A DNA stretch of 64,000 nt from Leptospiraceae bacterium (lineage in GTDB: Bacteria; Spirochaetota; Leptospiria; Leptospirales; Leptospiraceae), in contig JADJSX010000008.1 in assembly GCA_016711485.1 (NCBI GenBank), positions 186,001-250,000 of the forward strand, read 5' to 3'. Shown here piece after piece: positions 1 through 9,709 of this stretch. The translations under genes and the position numbers were made by a program. Below the pieces are notes generated by a model. The model made no database searches. It was not told the DNA's origin and saw only the letters and a program-made list of their open reading frames with translations. How positions within the stretch are numbered: position 1 is the stretch's first letter; every line of letters begins with the position of its first letter.

Positions 1-2
1 AT

Positions 3-131
3 TATAACTATCGTTTTTCCCGTCAATTACGAGGGGGTTTGATAGGATGGGAGAAATGGCAATTAGGAAAACGGAAACTAGTTTTATCATACGAATGTCA
101 ATTTAGACTATATTATTCTTATATATCTTAA
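3..131 (+). CDS. possible 3' end of a gene cut by the left edge
   Basis: One forward frame stays open from the left edge to a TAA at 129-131, giving about 42 residues rich in aromatic and basic amino acids. The other two forward frames stop early. I do not recognise the family and the fragment is short, so this could be chance. It would be the C-terminus of a forward gene converging on the hybrid kinase gene. Confidence 0.25.
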   Translation, partial: YNYRFSRQLRGGLIGWEKWQLGKRKLVLSYECQFRLYYSYIS

Positions 132-272
132 AATGTAAATATAAAGTTTGAAATCATTAGCAATAATTATGTTTTTGATGTGCATATAGAAGCGAAATTT
201 TCCTTTAATTACTTTTTCTATTATTATCAATGAAATTATCGAGAAAACACTAATCCTTTTATTAATGCTTCT

Positions 273-3200
273 CTATTCTTTTTTTGTGTTGTATACAATT
301 TTAAGGAGCGAAAGGTCATCAATTATTTTGCCATGTTCTTTGATTAACCTGTAGATTTGGGGTAAATCCATATTTGCCTTTTTTGCAATCTCAAGAAATA
401 AATTTTCATTATGGTTAAAAATATCTAATCCCGTATCTTTTTCACTATCAATAATTAAGTCATCTCTACCGTCTGATCCACAGATTATTATATCTTCCGG
501 AAGTAATTGATATTCGGAAATATTTATTTTTCCTGTTTGGTTAATGCTTCCTAATTTTGTATATTCATATTGTGATTGAATGAATTCTATTTGTCCGTTT
601 CTAAATAATACCATTTTTGGGTGTTCAGCATATATATAATAAAGAATCCCTGTTTGTTCATCAATCAATCCCATGGTAACTGACATTAACATTGAATAAT
701 CGAAACTTTCAAAAACTCTATGAATTTCTATAAATGTTTTTTTTAGCCAATGTTCTGGTGTAATAATATTATCCTTTTTAAAATGTGTTCTCTGAATAAT
801 TGATTTTAATACTGAGCCTAATACTAATACTCCACCAGCCCCTTGAATTGATTTTCCCATTGCATCACCATTAAAAAAGAGAATATATTTTCTATTTTGT
901 AATTCTATTGTTTCCGAAATATTTATATCTCCGCCTAATTCATATTTATCTTTTCTAAATATAAATTCTTTCTTCTGTTTTATAAAAAATTCGACAGAAA
1001 AAATTTCACTCGTTGCATTATTCTTTCCTAACGGCTCAATTAGAAGTGTATTTAAAAAATAATCGGCGTCCTGTTGTTCTTTCAAATTGTTTACGTTTTT
1101 TAATGCTTTTTGTAACTCTTCGGTGCGCTCTTCTATTTTGGATTCCAAACTTGCGTTTAAAATTGCTAGTTCGGAAGTGATTTTATATAACTCTAAATGT
1201 GTTTTTATTCTTGCTAAAAGTTCTTTTTTTTCAAAAGGTTTAGATATAAAATCATTTCCACCAGATTGAAAACCTTCGATTAAATCATTCACTCGATTTT
1301 TTGCGGTTAAAAATATTATAGGTAATTCATTTGTTTTATAGAGTTCTCGTATTTTTTGGCAAACTTGAAAACCAGTGATTTGGGGCATCATTACATCAAG
1401 GAGAATCAAATCTGGTTTATTCTCTGGATTTTCAAGATAATTTAAAGTTTCTTTTCCGCTATTTTGTAAGCTAACTTTATAACCAGCTAGTTTTAATTGG
1501 TTAGATAAAACTTGTAAATTAATTTCTTCATCATCAACTGCCAGTATATGATACGAATTATAGTCATTTCCCTCTTCGAGTTCTCTAGTTAAAATGGGAT
1601 TTTGTATTTCTGGAAGAATAAATAAGTTTTCTTGTTCTTTTTTAGCGATAGGTGGTATATCTAATTCATTTGCAATAGGAAGAGAAAAAATAAATTTAGA
1701 ACCCTTGCCAAATTCAGATTCCACTTTTATATTTCCATTTTGTAATTCTATTAATTGTTTTGTTATAGTAAGACCTAATCCGGTGCCACCATACAATCTA
1801 TTGGTCGAACCATCTCCTTGTTCGAATGATTCAAAGATTAAGTTTAATTTTTCTTCTGGAATTCCTATTCCAGTATCTGTTATAAATACCGTTACAAAAT
1901 TATCTTCCGGTTGAGTTAATTCTGCATGAATAGTTATAAAACCTTTTTCTGTGAATTTAATTGCATTTCCAATGAGATTATAAAAAATTTGCTGTAATCT
2001 ATTTTCATCCGCTAATACAGGAGGGAATTGATTTGGGATTAAATTTATTAATTTTAAATTCTTTCCTCGAATTAGATGGTTTGATAATGCAATTACGAGA
2101 TTAGAGCTTGAAAATAAATCTACAGGTTTTAAATTTATGTCCAATGCCTTGTGTCTAATTTTAGAGAAATCTAAAATATCGTTCACAAGACTAGAAAGTC
2201 TTTTGCCACTTGTTACGATAAGGGATAAATTCTCCTTTACCTTTAAATTTAATTCGCCAGCTACACCGTCAAGAAGAGATTCAGAGATTCCTATAATTCC
2301 ATTTAATGGAGTGCGTAGTTCGTGTGAGGTATTTGCAAGAAATTCATCTTTCAATTCATTTGCTTTTTTCATAGAATTAATCGAATCTAATTGTGCATTG
2401 TCTTTCTCTCTTTGTAAAAGTTTTATTCTATCGGCTAACGCAAAAGAAATTAATATAGCTTCAAGTGCAACGCCTATTTTTACGGAGTTTTCTGTGAATG
2501 AGTTAATAGAGATTATTCCAAATCTACTTATACCCATGAGCAGTGCGCCTAACAGAAATATACTCCAAGCAAGTAAAAAAATTTTTGCTGGTCGGTAGCC
2601 TTTTATAGAAACTATTAGGCTTACAGTAAAACTTGCAATAGAAGATACAATGGCGAGTAGAGGAGCCATTTTTCCTATAAATGCATATGGAACAAAAAAG
2701 ACAGATAGAAAAAATAGAAGATTTGTTATTACAAATGCACTGTAAAATTTATAGAACCTCGGTAGATTGATTTTTAATTTTAGGAAGTATATTAGAAATA
2801 AGCCGGCACCTACATTTGCAAGAATAACGGAGGAGGGGGTTGATATTTGATTCCAATAAACGAATTTTCTCCACAAAAATTGATTACTTAATCCGTTTAT
2901 CCCTGTCATAGTTAGAGTAATCCAAACTAGATAAAATACATAATATAAATATGTTTTATCCTTTAGTGAAACTCCAAGAAGAAAATTATAGAGTATCATT
3001 GCCAACATGATTCCTACGAAAACCATCTGTATTGATAAATCAATCTGTTCTTTCTCCCAAAAATATTTCTGATTGTAAATAGTAATTGGTGCTTGTAATG
3101 AGCCTTCTGTTTGCATTCTAATTACAAGGATTCCTTTTTTTTTCATATCTTTCATCGAAAATAAAAAATTTCTATGCTCAATTTCTCTTTGCGCAAAAAT

Positions 3201-3578
3201 ATAATTATCCCCTCCTTTTTTATGAGTGATTTTTCCTTCTTCTGTTGTATAGTATAAATCAATATTATCTAATATTGGATACGCAATTTCAAATATGTAG
3301 TCTTTTAAGTCGGTCTCGGATTCATAAGAAAAGAAAAACCAATACACAGAAGTTGTATAACCAAAATTTGGAATTTCAGCTTTTGATTTTGTAAATGTTT
3401 GTTTTACTTCTGGCTTTTCTAAATCTTCATAGGATAATTTTTTATCTTTATCCTCTAAATAATAAAGACTTAATCCAATTTGGTAAATATCGGTTTTGTT
3501 ATCAATTATTATAGTTTCCGAAAAAAGTTGATTTAGATTGAGAATGAAAAATAAAAGAAAGAAAAGATGCATTTTCAT
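273..3578 (-). CDS. 7TMR-DISM hybrid histidine kinase with REC and SpoIIE-type phosphatase domains
   Basis: A membrane sensor kinase of 1101 residues. A signal peptide (1-20) precedes a 7TMR-DISM extracellular domain (about 25-170) and seven membrane segments (about 180-385). HisKA follows with phosphoacceptor H419 in SHELRTPL, then HATPase_c with N-box N538, DTGIGIP at 568-574 and GGTGLGL near 597-603. A receiver domain has phospho-Asp D728 in LLDVMMP. A coiled coil (about 803-835) leads to a C-terminal PP2C/SpoIIE domain keeping its metal aspartates (GGD ending D884, GDAMGK D905, GSDG D1034). By family knowledge the receiver should gate the phosphatase, converting a His-Asp signal into Ser/Thr dephosphorylation of an STAS partner. 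GGAG lies six bases before the ATG. It appears monocistronic, and the ligand is unknown. Confidence 0.9.
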   Translation of the reverse strand: MKMHLFFLLFFILNLNQLFSETIIIDNKTDIYQIGLSLYYLEDKDKKLSYEDLEKPEVKQTFTKSKAEIPNFGYTTSVYWFFFSYESETDLKDYIFEIAYPILDNIDLYYTTEEGKITHKKGGDNYIFAQREIEHRNFLFSMKDMKKKGILVIRMQTEGSLQAPITIYNQKYFWEKEQIDLSIQMVFVGIMLAMILYNFLLGVSLKDKTYLYYVFYLVWITLTMTGINGLSNQFLWRKFVYWNQISTPSSVILANVGAGLFLIYFLKLKINLPRFYKFYSAFVITNLLFFLSVFFVPYAFIGKMAPLLAIVSSIASFTVSLIVSIKGYRPAKIFLLAWSIFLLGALLMGISRFGIISINSFTENSVKIGVALEAILISFALADRIKLLQREKDNAQLDSINSMKKANELKDEFLANTSHELRTPLNGIIGISESLLDGVAGELNLKVKENLSLIVTSGKRLSSLVNDILDFSKIRHKALDINLKPVDLFSSSNLVIALSNHLIRGKNLKLINLIPNQFPPVLADENRLQQIFYNLIGNAIKFTEKGFITIHAELTQPEDNFVTVFITDTGIGIPEEKLNLIFESFEQGDGSTNRLYGGTGLGLTITKQLIELQNGNIKVESEFGKGSKFIFSLPIANELDIPPIAKKEQENLFILPEIQNPILTRELEEGNDYNSYHILAVDDEEINLQVLSNQLKLAGYKVSLQNSGKETLNYLENPENKPDLILLDVMMPQITGFQVCQKIRELYKTNELPIIFLTAKNRVNDLIEGFQSGGNDFISKPFEKKELLARIKTHLELYKITSELAILNASLESKIEERTEELQKALKNVNNLKEQQDADYFLNTLLIEPLGKNNATSEIFSVEFFIKQKKEFIFRKDKYELGGDINISETIELQNRKYILFFNGDAMGKSIQGAGGVLVLGSVLKSIIQRTHFKKDNIITPEHWLKKTFIEIHRVFESFDYSMLMSVTMGLIDEQTGILYYIYAEHPKMVLFRNGQIEFIQSQYEYTKLGSINQTGKINISEYQLLPEDIIICGSDGRDDLIIDSEKDTGLDIFNHNENLFLEIAKKANMDLPQIYRLIKEHGKIIDDLSLLKIVYNTKKE

Positions 3579-3688
3579 ATCCGACTCCAGAAATATTTAA
3601 GCTATCAATGAGATAGATTCAAGTTCTTGAAATGTTCAAGAACTTTTTCAATCAGAAAATTAATATATGCAAAATTTATATTATTGTG

Positions 3689-5236
3689 TTATTTAATTTC
3701 TAAAATTTTTCCAGAAACAAAACAGGTAAACTTGTTGTTAGATTTTAAATAGTTTCTAATTTGAGAAGGTTCTAGAACTAGAAGTTTGGGAATATTATCT
3801 TTATAAATCGATGTTTCAGAAGGAATATTCGTAAAACCATTCGGGCTAAATTCATCCTTTATAAATGTCGCTTTAAAGTTTAAATCGGCCCCTTCTAAGG
3901 ATTCGTCTATCGTATTAAGAACTAGCCAAAACGAAACAGAACCTGTTTTGATTAAAATTTTTCCACCACTATAACTTAATGCGCCTGCCTTATTCTGAAC
4001 CAATTTTTCAATAATATTCGTTACATTCGAAGAAATTTGTTTTTTTTCTATTAACTTCTGAGCTTGTATTTTTTCGTAGACGTAACTCATATTATCTGGG
4101 TGTGGAAAATCAACTGTATTCAATACTTTTCCTTCTTCTATAGTCGCTAGTTCTTTAAAGTCTAGATCTTTTAGATTTGGACTAATTGAATCGTCCCAGT
4201 AAATATTTCTGTCATATAGGTAAATAGTTTTTGTTCCCTTAATTGTTCCAACAGTTTGAGCATGTATGATTTGCTGTAAATTGTTTCCACTTGACTTTGC
4301 TGCTTTTTTGTGGAGATTCATACTTTTATAGTCAAAAAAGGATCCTGTAACGATAAATGTATTGTAACCTATTTCTCGCATAGTTTGTACTGCGGATAAA
4401 TACCCGTAATCGTGATCAGTATTACTTTTAGCATCTGTTAGTATAATAAGTTTTTTTTGTTTAAGTTTTGACGTGCCTAATTCGGATCTTGCTTTTACTA
4501 AACCTTGTATGACTCTGTCTAAACCAATATCTCCGCCAATTTTTATTTTTTCTAATTCTTTTTTCAGCTCTTTATGATTGAATGACGGTTTGATAATTTT
4601 GATAGAATTTTCTTTTACAAGGATAGCTCCCATAGAGAAATTTTTAGAGCCAGTAATAGAAAGGAGATAATTGACTGTTGCCTTAATTTCCCTTGTGAGA
4701 GAGCCTGATAAATCTAATAAAAAAACAATCTCTTCTTCGGAAGAAGAATCAATATTTGAAACGGATTTGTTTTTTGGAACAAGAAAACTTAAAGTTTTTT
4801 TTGTGTGTTTTTCCATCGCAAAATAAAAGTTATCCGTAAATAAACTTTCATTGGAGGCAATGACTTTTCCCCTACAATTGTAAACTTCTGATAGGATGGA
4901 AATTTTTTCTGCAAAATTAATTTCTGGTTTAATTATAAAATCAGATCCGAATTCTTCACAAATTCCGTTTAATAGAGAACGACTTGGTTTTCGATCCATT
5001 TCTTCGCTCAATTCAGATAGGTATACTTTAAGTTTGTCTGTGTCAGAAGTTTCTACTACAAAATTTTCCGTCGCATAATAGCCAATTAACTCAGAAACAC
5101 CAGACGACAAGTTATCTTTCTTTTTTAATGCAGCTGGCTCATCTCCGACTACATAAGCGGGCAGAATGGTTATCTCTCTTGCAAATAGAGATAAATTGAA
5201 GAATAAAATTAAATTAAATATAAGTGTTATTTTCAT
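3689..5236 (-). CDS. exported von Willebrand factor A domain protein
   Basis: A protein of about 515 residues that I cannot name. The start is set at the ATG at 5236, which gives a clean signal peptide ending at Leu-Phe-Ala; an in-frame GTG at 5251 is the alternative. The N-terminal part (about 20-160) is unassigned. A vWA domain (about 170-330) carries a complete MIDAS start, DLSGS (D175, S177, S179), and a later LTDAKS strand. The C-terminal 180 residues are beta-rich and unassigned. An intact MIDAS implies divalent-metal-dependent binding of a protein ligand in the periplasm or at the cell surface. It sits alone between the hybrid kinase and guaB, both on the same strand. Confidence 0.75.
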   Translation of the reverse strand: MKITLIFNLILFFNLSLFAREITILPAYVVGDEPAALKKKDNLSSGVSELIGYYATENFVVETSDTDKLKVYLSELSEEMDRKPSRSLLNGICEEFGSDFIIKPEINFAEKISILSEVYNCRGKVIASNESLFTDNFYFAMEKHTKKTLSFLVPKNKSVSNIDSSSEEEIVFLLDLSGSLTREIKATVNYLLSITGSKNFSMGAILVKENSIKIIKPSFNHKELKKELEKIKIGGDIGLDRVIQGLVKARSELGTSKLKQKKLIILTDAKSNTDHDYGYLSAVQTMREIGYNTFIVTGSFFDYKSMNLHKKAAKSSGNNLQQIIHAQTVGTIKGTKTIYLYDRNIYWDDSISPNLKDLDFKELATIEEGKVLNTVDFPHPDNMSYVYEKIQAQKLIEKKQISSNVTNIIEKLVQNKAGALSYSGGKILIKTGSVSFWLVLNTIDESLEGADLNFKATFIKDEFSPNGFTNIPSETSIYKDNIPKLLVLEPSQIRNYLKSNNKFTCFVSGKILEIK

Positions 5237-5341
5237 AAAAAGTTTAATCACAAAAAATCAGTTATTGCTTTATTTCTGTAGAGTGATTTATATGTGCTAC
5301 CAAATCGGTAGCACTCATTGAAATATTTGTATCTACATACC

Positions 5342-6874
5342 TTACTCAACTCTCATCGTTGGACTTGTATAAGAATACAATCCGTGGACAGAGCCTTGTG
5401 CTTGTGCAGATTCAGAACGTCTTTCAAAACGAAGATTTCCGGAATACAATGCCTTATGTAATTCTGGAATTGATTTGTGTCCCATATCCTGAAAGGATTG
5501 ACGAAGACCTTGAACGAGATACGGAACAAAATTAATAACTGAACCTTTATCAACTACCGCTCCACTTACACCTTGAGCAACTTTGATTTTTTGGCTTTCG
5601 CTAAAATATCTTTTGTCTCCACCGGCTTTCATTGCTTCTAAACTTGCCATCCCGCGATATTTTTTAAGACGAATGCCGTTTTCATAAAAATAGTCTCCTG
5701 GTGCTTCGTTTGTTCCTGCAAACATAGAGCCCATCATACAAGTAGATGCTCCAATTGCTAGTGCATTTGCAATGTCTCCGATATTACTAATTCCACCATC
5801 TGCTATGACGGGAATTCCAAATTGGGAAGCATAACTTGCTGTCATATGAACCGCCGTTGCTTGTGCACGACCAACAGCCATTGTCTCCTGAGTGATACAA
5901 ATAGATCCAGGACCCATACCAACGCGGAGTCCATCTGCACCTGCTTCAATTAAAGAGCGGCTTTGTTCTTTGGTTACAACGTTACCCGCTATCACGTCTA
6001 GATTTTTAAAGTTTGCTTTAATGAATTTGATCATATCGATTTGATAACTGGAATTTCCTTGTGCAGAGTCAATTACAATTGCATCGACACCCGCATCATA
6101 CAATGCAGCTACTCTATCTCTAGATTCAATTAAAGTTGAAACAGCGGCACCGACTAACAGACGTTTGTTATGATCTTTAGAAGAGTCTGGAAATTCTTTG
6201 TTCTTTTTTAAATCAGAGCGGCTAACGATAGCTACTAATTTCCCTTCATTATCAATGATAGGAAGTTTTCCGACTTTTTTAACTCTTAAAATATTATTCG
6301 CTTCCCTGAGACTGATTCCGACGGGAGCTGTAATTAAGTTCGTGGTCATTACGGTCGCTAATTTTACTTTGCGATTTGGTTCAAAATCGATATCTCTATT
6401 GGTGACAATTCCAATTAGCTTTCCATTAAACGAGCCGTCGTCAGTAATTGGGATACCTGAGAAACCAAATTTATCTTTAATATCATCTAAATCCTCGATT
6501 GTGTTTTCTGGACCTAAAATAATTGGATCAGTAATAAAACCATTTTCGTATCTTTTCACTTTTCTTACAAAATTTACTTGCTCTGTAATCGAGTTATTAT
6601 AATGTATTATGCCTAATCCACCTTGCAAGGCTAATGCAATTGCCATTGCAGATTCTGTAACAGTATCCATTGGAGAACTGATGAGGGGACGTTTGATTGT
6701 GATATTACGACTGACTTTGGATTCTAAATTAACATCAGATGGATTGAAGTCAATAAAGCCAGGGAGAACTAAAAAATCCCTGTATGTAAGTCCGATTTGA
6801 GCAGAGAAAAGTTGTTCTCCGGAGAGTCCGTCTTGAACTGGTTGATTTTTAATTGTTGAACTGGTCATATCCAC
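5342..6874 (-). CDS. guaB: IMP dehydrogenase, eukaryote-like type
   Basis: Catalyses NAD-dependent oxidation of IMP to XMP, the committed step of GTP synthesis in the cytoplasm. At 510 residues the length is normal. The barrel is interrupted by two CBS domains (about 112-225). The active-site loop reads GMGPGSICITQE with catalytic C326, and the flap region reads IRLKKYRGMASLEAM. Several blocks (YENGFITDPI, DLKKN at 221-225, SICITQE, FAGTNEAPG, KIKVAQGVSGAV, the SAQ-containing tail) match animal and fungal IMPDH as I remember it better than the usual bacterial GVGPGSICTT form. The start is GTG at 6874, ten bases after AAGG; the ATG at 6868 is an alternative. It is divergent from the DUF1577 gene across 68 bases. 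Confidence 0.95.
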   Translation of the reverse strand: MDMTSSTIKNQPVQDGLSGEQLFSAQIGLTYRDFLVLPGFIDFNPSDVNLESKVSRNITIKRPLISSPMDTVTESAMAIALALQGGLGIIHYNNSITEQVNFVRKVKRYENGFITDPIILGPENTIEDLDDIKDKFGFSGIPITDDGSFNGKLIGIVTNRDIDFEPNRKVKLATVMTTNLITAPVGISLREANNILRVKKVGKLPIIDNEGKLVAIVSRSDLKKNKEFPDSSKDHNKRLLVGAAVSTLIESRDRVAALYDAGVDAIVIDSAQGNSSYQIDMIKFIKANFKNLDVIAGNVVTKEQSRSLIEAGADGLRVGMGPGSICITQETMAVGRAQATAVHMTASYASQFGIPVIADGGISNIGDIANALAIGASTCMMGSMFAGTNEAPGDYFYENGIRLKKYRGMASLEAMKAGGDKRYFSESQKIKVAQGVSGAVVDKGSVINFVPYLVQGLRQSFQDMGHKSIPELHKALYSGNLRFERRSESAQAQGSVHGLYSYTSPTMRVE

Positions 6875-6942
6875 AATTAAATTGCCTTGGACTGAATTGC
6901 AAGATAAATTTCATATAGGAATTCAAAGGGAGCAAAAAGAAT

Positions 6943-8097
6943 TTGGAGATTATTGATAGAAAAATCAGGGAAACTGTAGATGTTAAGGATCCGCATAAGC
7001 GAGTTTTAATTCTGGCTAAACACCTCAATAAAACGGAAATGCTAATTAAAGATACGGAAACTGAAGTGAAGTTGAAAGAGCACAGTTCTGATGGTCTCAA
7101 AATTATCGTAGAAAAACTGAATCCACATTATGTTTTAAAAAAAGGACAAATAATTTCACTTACGAAACTATTAGGTCGTTATATCCAATTTGATTGTTTG
7201 GTGTTAGGTGAAAAACCAGGGAATCTTTTTTTGTTACAAATCAATAAATTTCTAGTTTCCAGTAAAGAAAGAAGAAATGATCGAATTCATCCTACTCCAG
7301 AACAAGTCTGGGTTACAAATATTCGAACGAGTGGGGTATCAATCGAAACTTCTTTGCATACAATTCCCACCTATATGAAAATTAATTTTACTGATTATGA
7401 AAATCGACTCAAGAAAAATTTCGATTATATAAAAATAGATATTTTTAAACATGATTTGGATGAACGTTTTCAGGTAGTAAAGGAGTCTGGCAAAACATTG
7501 TTTGTCGCAAATACACAAGACAGAGGAAGTTATGGTTCGATATCAGATGAAGACTTTATTGATCTAAATGAAGAATACCATACCGAAATCAATCAACTAG
7601 TAAATATGTATAAAACAAAGGGAATTATTTCTGAAATCATAATGCCTGTAATTTATGTAAATCCTTTTAACGAGGCGAGACCTTTTGGGTATGTACATAT
7701 TCAAAGTCGTTCTAAGCCAATTGACTTGGATCAAGTAATGGAAATTAAAATTCTTACATTTGAAATGATTGATCGAATTCGTGAATCAAACTTTATTCTC
7801 AATACTGGAAAATATAGAATATTAGATTTATCTAAAGACGGACTTAAAATAAAAATTACAGATAGAGAGTTAAAACAAAATTTGCCGCACGTTTCTGGTT
7901 TTAATTGTGATATTTTTTTTAAAATGCAATCGGCGGTAAACATACAATGTGAAATTCGTTATCTCGGAAATGATCAACATGGTGAAATGATTTTAGGTTT
8001 ACTGATTACTGGATTTAGAGAAGGGGACAAAGATAAATTTTATAAAAGTTTTGAACTTTTAAAAAGTTCTCCCAAAAAACCGTATCATAATCCCTAA
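6943..8097 (+). CDS. DUF1577 family protein, Leptospira type
   Basis: A cytoplasmic protein of 384 residues with no signal peptide or membrane segment. The overall pattern matches DUF1577, a family I know only from Leptospira. The last hundred residues (motifs YRILDLSKDGLKIKI and MILGLLITGF) look PilZ-like, which would suggest cyclic-di-GMP or lipid-related regulation, but the canonical RxxxR and DxSxxG signature is only partly visible. The start is TTG at 6943, preceded by AAGGGAG at 6926-6932. The gene is divergent from guaB and lies 29 bases before the next gene, so the two are probably co-transcribed. Confidence 0.75.
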   Translation: MEIIDRKIRETVDVKDPHKRVLILAKHLNKTEMLIKDTETEVKLKEHSSDGLKIIVEKLNPHYVLKKGQIISLTKLLGRYIQFDCLVLGEKPGNLFLLQINKFLVSSKERRNDRIHPTPEQVWVTNIRTSGVSIETSLHTIPTYMKINFTDYENRLKKNFDYIKIDIFKHDLDERFQVVKESGKTLFVANTQDRGSYGSISDEDFIDLNEEYHTEINQLVNMYKTKGIISEIIMPVIYVNPFNEARPFGYVHIQSRSKPIDLDQVMEIKILTFEMIDRIRESNFILNTGKYRILDLSKDGLKIKITDRELKQNLPHVSGFNCDIFFKMQSAVNIQCEIRYLGNDQHGEMILGLLITGFREGDKDKFYKSFELLKSSPKKPYHNP

Positions 8098-8126
8098 TAG
8101 AATAAATAAGCAAAAAGGAATTAACA

Positions 8127-8507
8127 ATGAGCTCATCCCAGAAAAAGTCTCCTTATTTAGTAAGTCCTGTTTCTCTAGAGACTGCAAGAAAAACGAAAGA
8201 AGCGGCAAAGATGCTTCGAAATAATCCAACCGATAAAAATATGCCTGAAAAAGCATTACGAGCAATATACAATATTTCTGAAGAGAGTATGAATTTTTAT
8301 TTTATCAGACCTCTTGAAATTTTGAAATTAGGGACGATTAGTAGATCTGTTGTGAACATGGGAGTCAATGCAGGATTAGGAGTTTTAAATACTTTTGGTA
8401 AACAACTAATTTCCCATCTCAGCAAAGAACAACTCGTTCAACTTGCAGATATTATTGATTCAGTATTAGTAGAGCTGGATATAGATGAAGAAATATTAAA
8501 TAAATAA
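8127..8507 (+). CDS. hypothetical small cytoplasmic protein
   Basis: A 126-residue, mostly helical protein that I do not recognise. It has a charged N-terminus, a central weakly hydrophobic Gly/Val/Leu stretch (about 70-95) and an acidic C-terminus. AAGGAA precedes the ATG at a good distance. It follows the DUF1577 gene by 29 bases and probably shares its transcript. It ends four bases from the converging ankyrin gene. Confidence 0.65.
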   Translation: MSSSQKKSPYLVSPVSLETARKTKEAAKMLRNNPTDKNMPEKALRAIYNISEESMNFYFIRPLEILKLGTISRSVVNMGVNAGLGVLNTFGKQLISHLSKEQLVQLADIIDSVLVELDIDEEILNK

Positions 8508-8511
8508 TGTA

Positions 8512-9591
8512 TTATTTTAGCCAATTTGGCAACCAGCTATTACTTTCTTGTTTTTTTTCTTCGTTTTCTGGAACGGGTTTCCCTGATTTTAATGCTCCTA
8601 TTATTTCTTTATGACCTTCTTCTTTTGCGAGGTCTAACGGAGTTTCCCCTGCTGTATCCTCTTTATTTATTTCTGCCCCTTTTTCGATTAAAAGCAAAAC
8701 TATTTCTAAATGACCCCAACGGGAAGCCATATGTAAAGGAGTGGCATTATCTTTTGTAAGTGCATTAACATCTGCCTTTCTATTAATAAGTCCAGTGGCT
8801 ATATCCAAGTTGCCCTTCTTACTAGTAAAGTGGAGCGGAGTCCAATCGTTATTATCCTTTGCTTCAATATCTGCTTTATTTGAAATTAGATTTAATACTA
8901 CTTCTAAACTTCCTTGATCTGCTGCTATATGGAGTGGAGTCCATCCTGAATCAGTTTTTTGATTTACGTTTGCCCCTTTTGAAATGAGCGCATTGACTGA
9001 ACTTGCACGTGGTCTTCTTGCCGCGAAGTGAAGTGGTGTCCATTCTCTATGGTCTTTCGCGTTTACATCAGCTTTTTTGGAGATCAAAAAATTTATTATC
9101 TCGACGTTTCCTTTTTCGGCAGCAATATGAAGAGGAGTCCAACCTTTGTCTGTTTTGGCTCCTATATTCCCGTTTTTTGCTATTAATAATTTTATAATTT
9201 CTAAGCTTCCTTCTTGTGCGGCGAAGTGAATTGGTGTATAATCAAAAGTATTCGTTGCATTTGGATCTGCCTTTTTTGATAATAGAAGTTTAATAATTTC
9301 TAAATTTCCTGATTCGAAAATTGCATGTAATGGAGTCCAACCTCGATTTTCCTTTATCTTAATATCGGAGTTTTTTGATAATAAAAATTTTACCAACTCT
9401 AAATGTCCCCTCCTTACCGCAATGAATAGAGGGGTTAAACCTTGATTATCCTTTGAGTTTATATCAACTCCATTTTCTAACAACTCTTTACAAGTTTTTA
9501 TATCTCCTTTTTCGGATGCATCGTGGATAGGATCGGCTACTATATTTAAATTTAGAAAAAGTATCAGCAAAAATGTAATTAATTTGTTCAT
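8512..9591 (-). CDS. exported ankyrin-repeat protein
   Basis: About 359 residues: a signal peptide followed by roughly ten ankyrin repeats covering nearly the whole mature protein, most carrying a WTPLHxAA core. A short acidic, proline-containing tail follows. Such proteins mediate protein-protein binding; the partner is unknown. The start is placed at the ATG at 9591, which begins directly with the signal peptide MNKLITFLLILFLNLNIVA. The upstream GTG at 9645 would bury it behind 18 polar residues and has no Shine-Dalgarno sequence. Repeats 2 to 9 are near-regular, suggesting internal duplication. It converges on the small hypothetical gene. Confidence 0.85.
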   Translation of the reverse strand: MNKLITFLLILFLNLNIVADPIHDASEKGDIKTCKELLENGVDINSKDNQGLTPLFIAVRRGHLELVKFLLSKNSDIKIKENRGWTPLHAIFESGNLEIIKLLLSKKADPNATNTFDYTPIHFAAQEGSLEIIKLLIAKNGNIGAKTDKGWTPLHIAAEKGNVEIINFLISKKADVNAKDHREWTPLHFAARRPRASSVNALISKGANVNQKTDSGWTPLHIAADQGSLEVVLNLISNKADIEAKDNNDWTPLHFTSKKGNLDIATGLINRKADVNALTKDNATPLHMASRWGHLEIVLLLIEKGAEINKEDTAGETPLDLAKEEGHKEIIGALKSGKPVPENEEKKQESNSWLPNWLK

Positions 9592-9709
9592 ATTTTCAAA
9601 TTGGCTTAGATTAATCTTTTGTAAATAAGATTTTCTTTTCTCCACTTATTGTTAATACTCTAAAATTAACGTGAGTTCTTCGTTTGTAATTAGAAATCTT
9701 GAGATTAAA

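Noticed and set aside
8560..9480. Regularly spaced near-repeats that could suggest a CRISPR or tandem-repeat array
   Set aside because: The period of about 99 bases matches 33-residue ankyrin repeats in an open frame; the repeated bases encode WTPLH cores.
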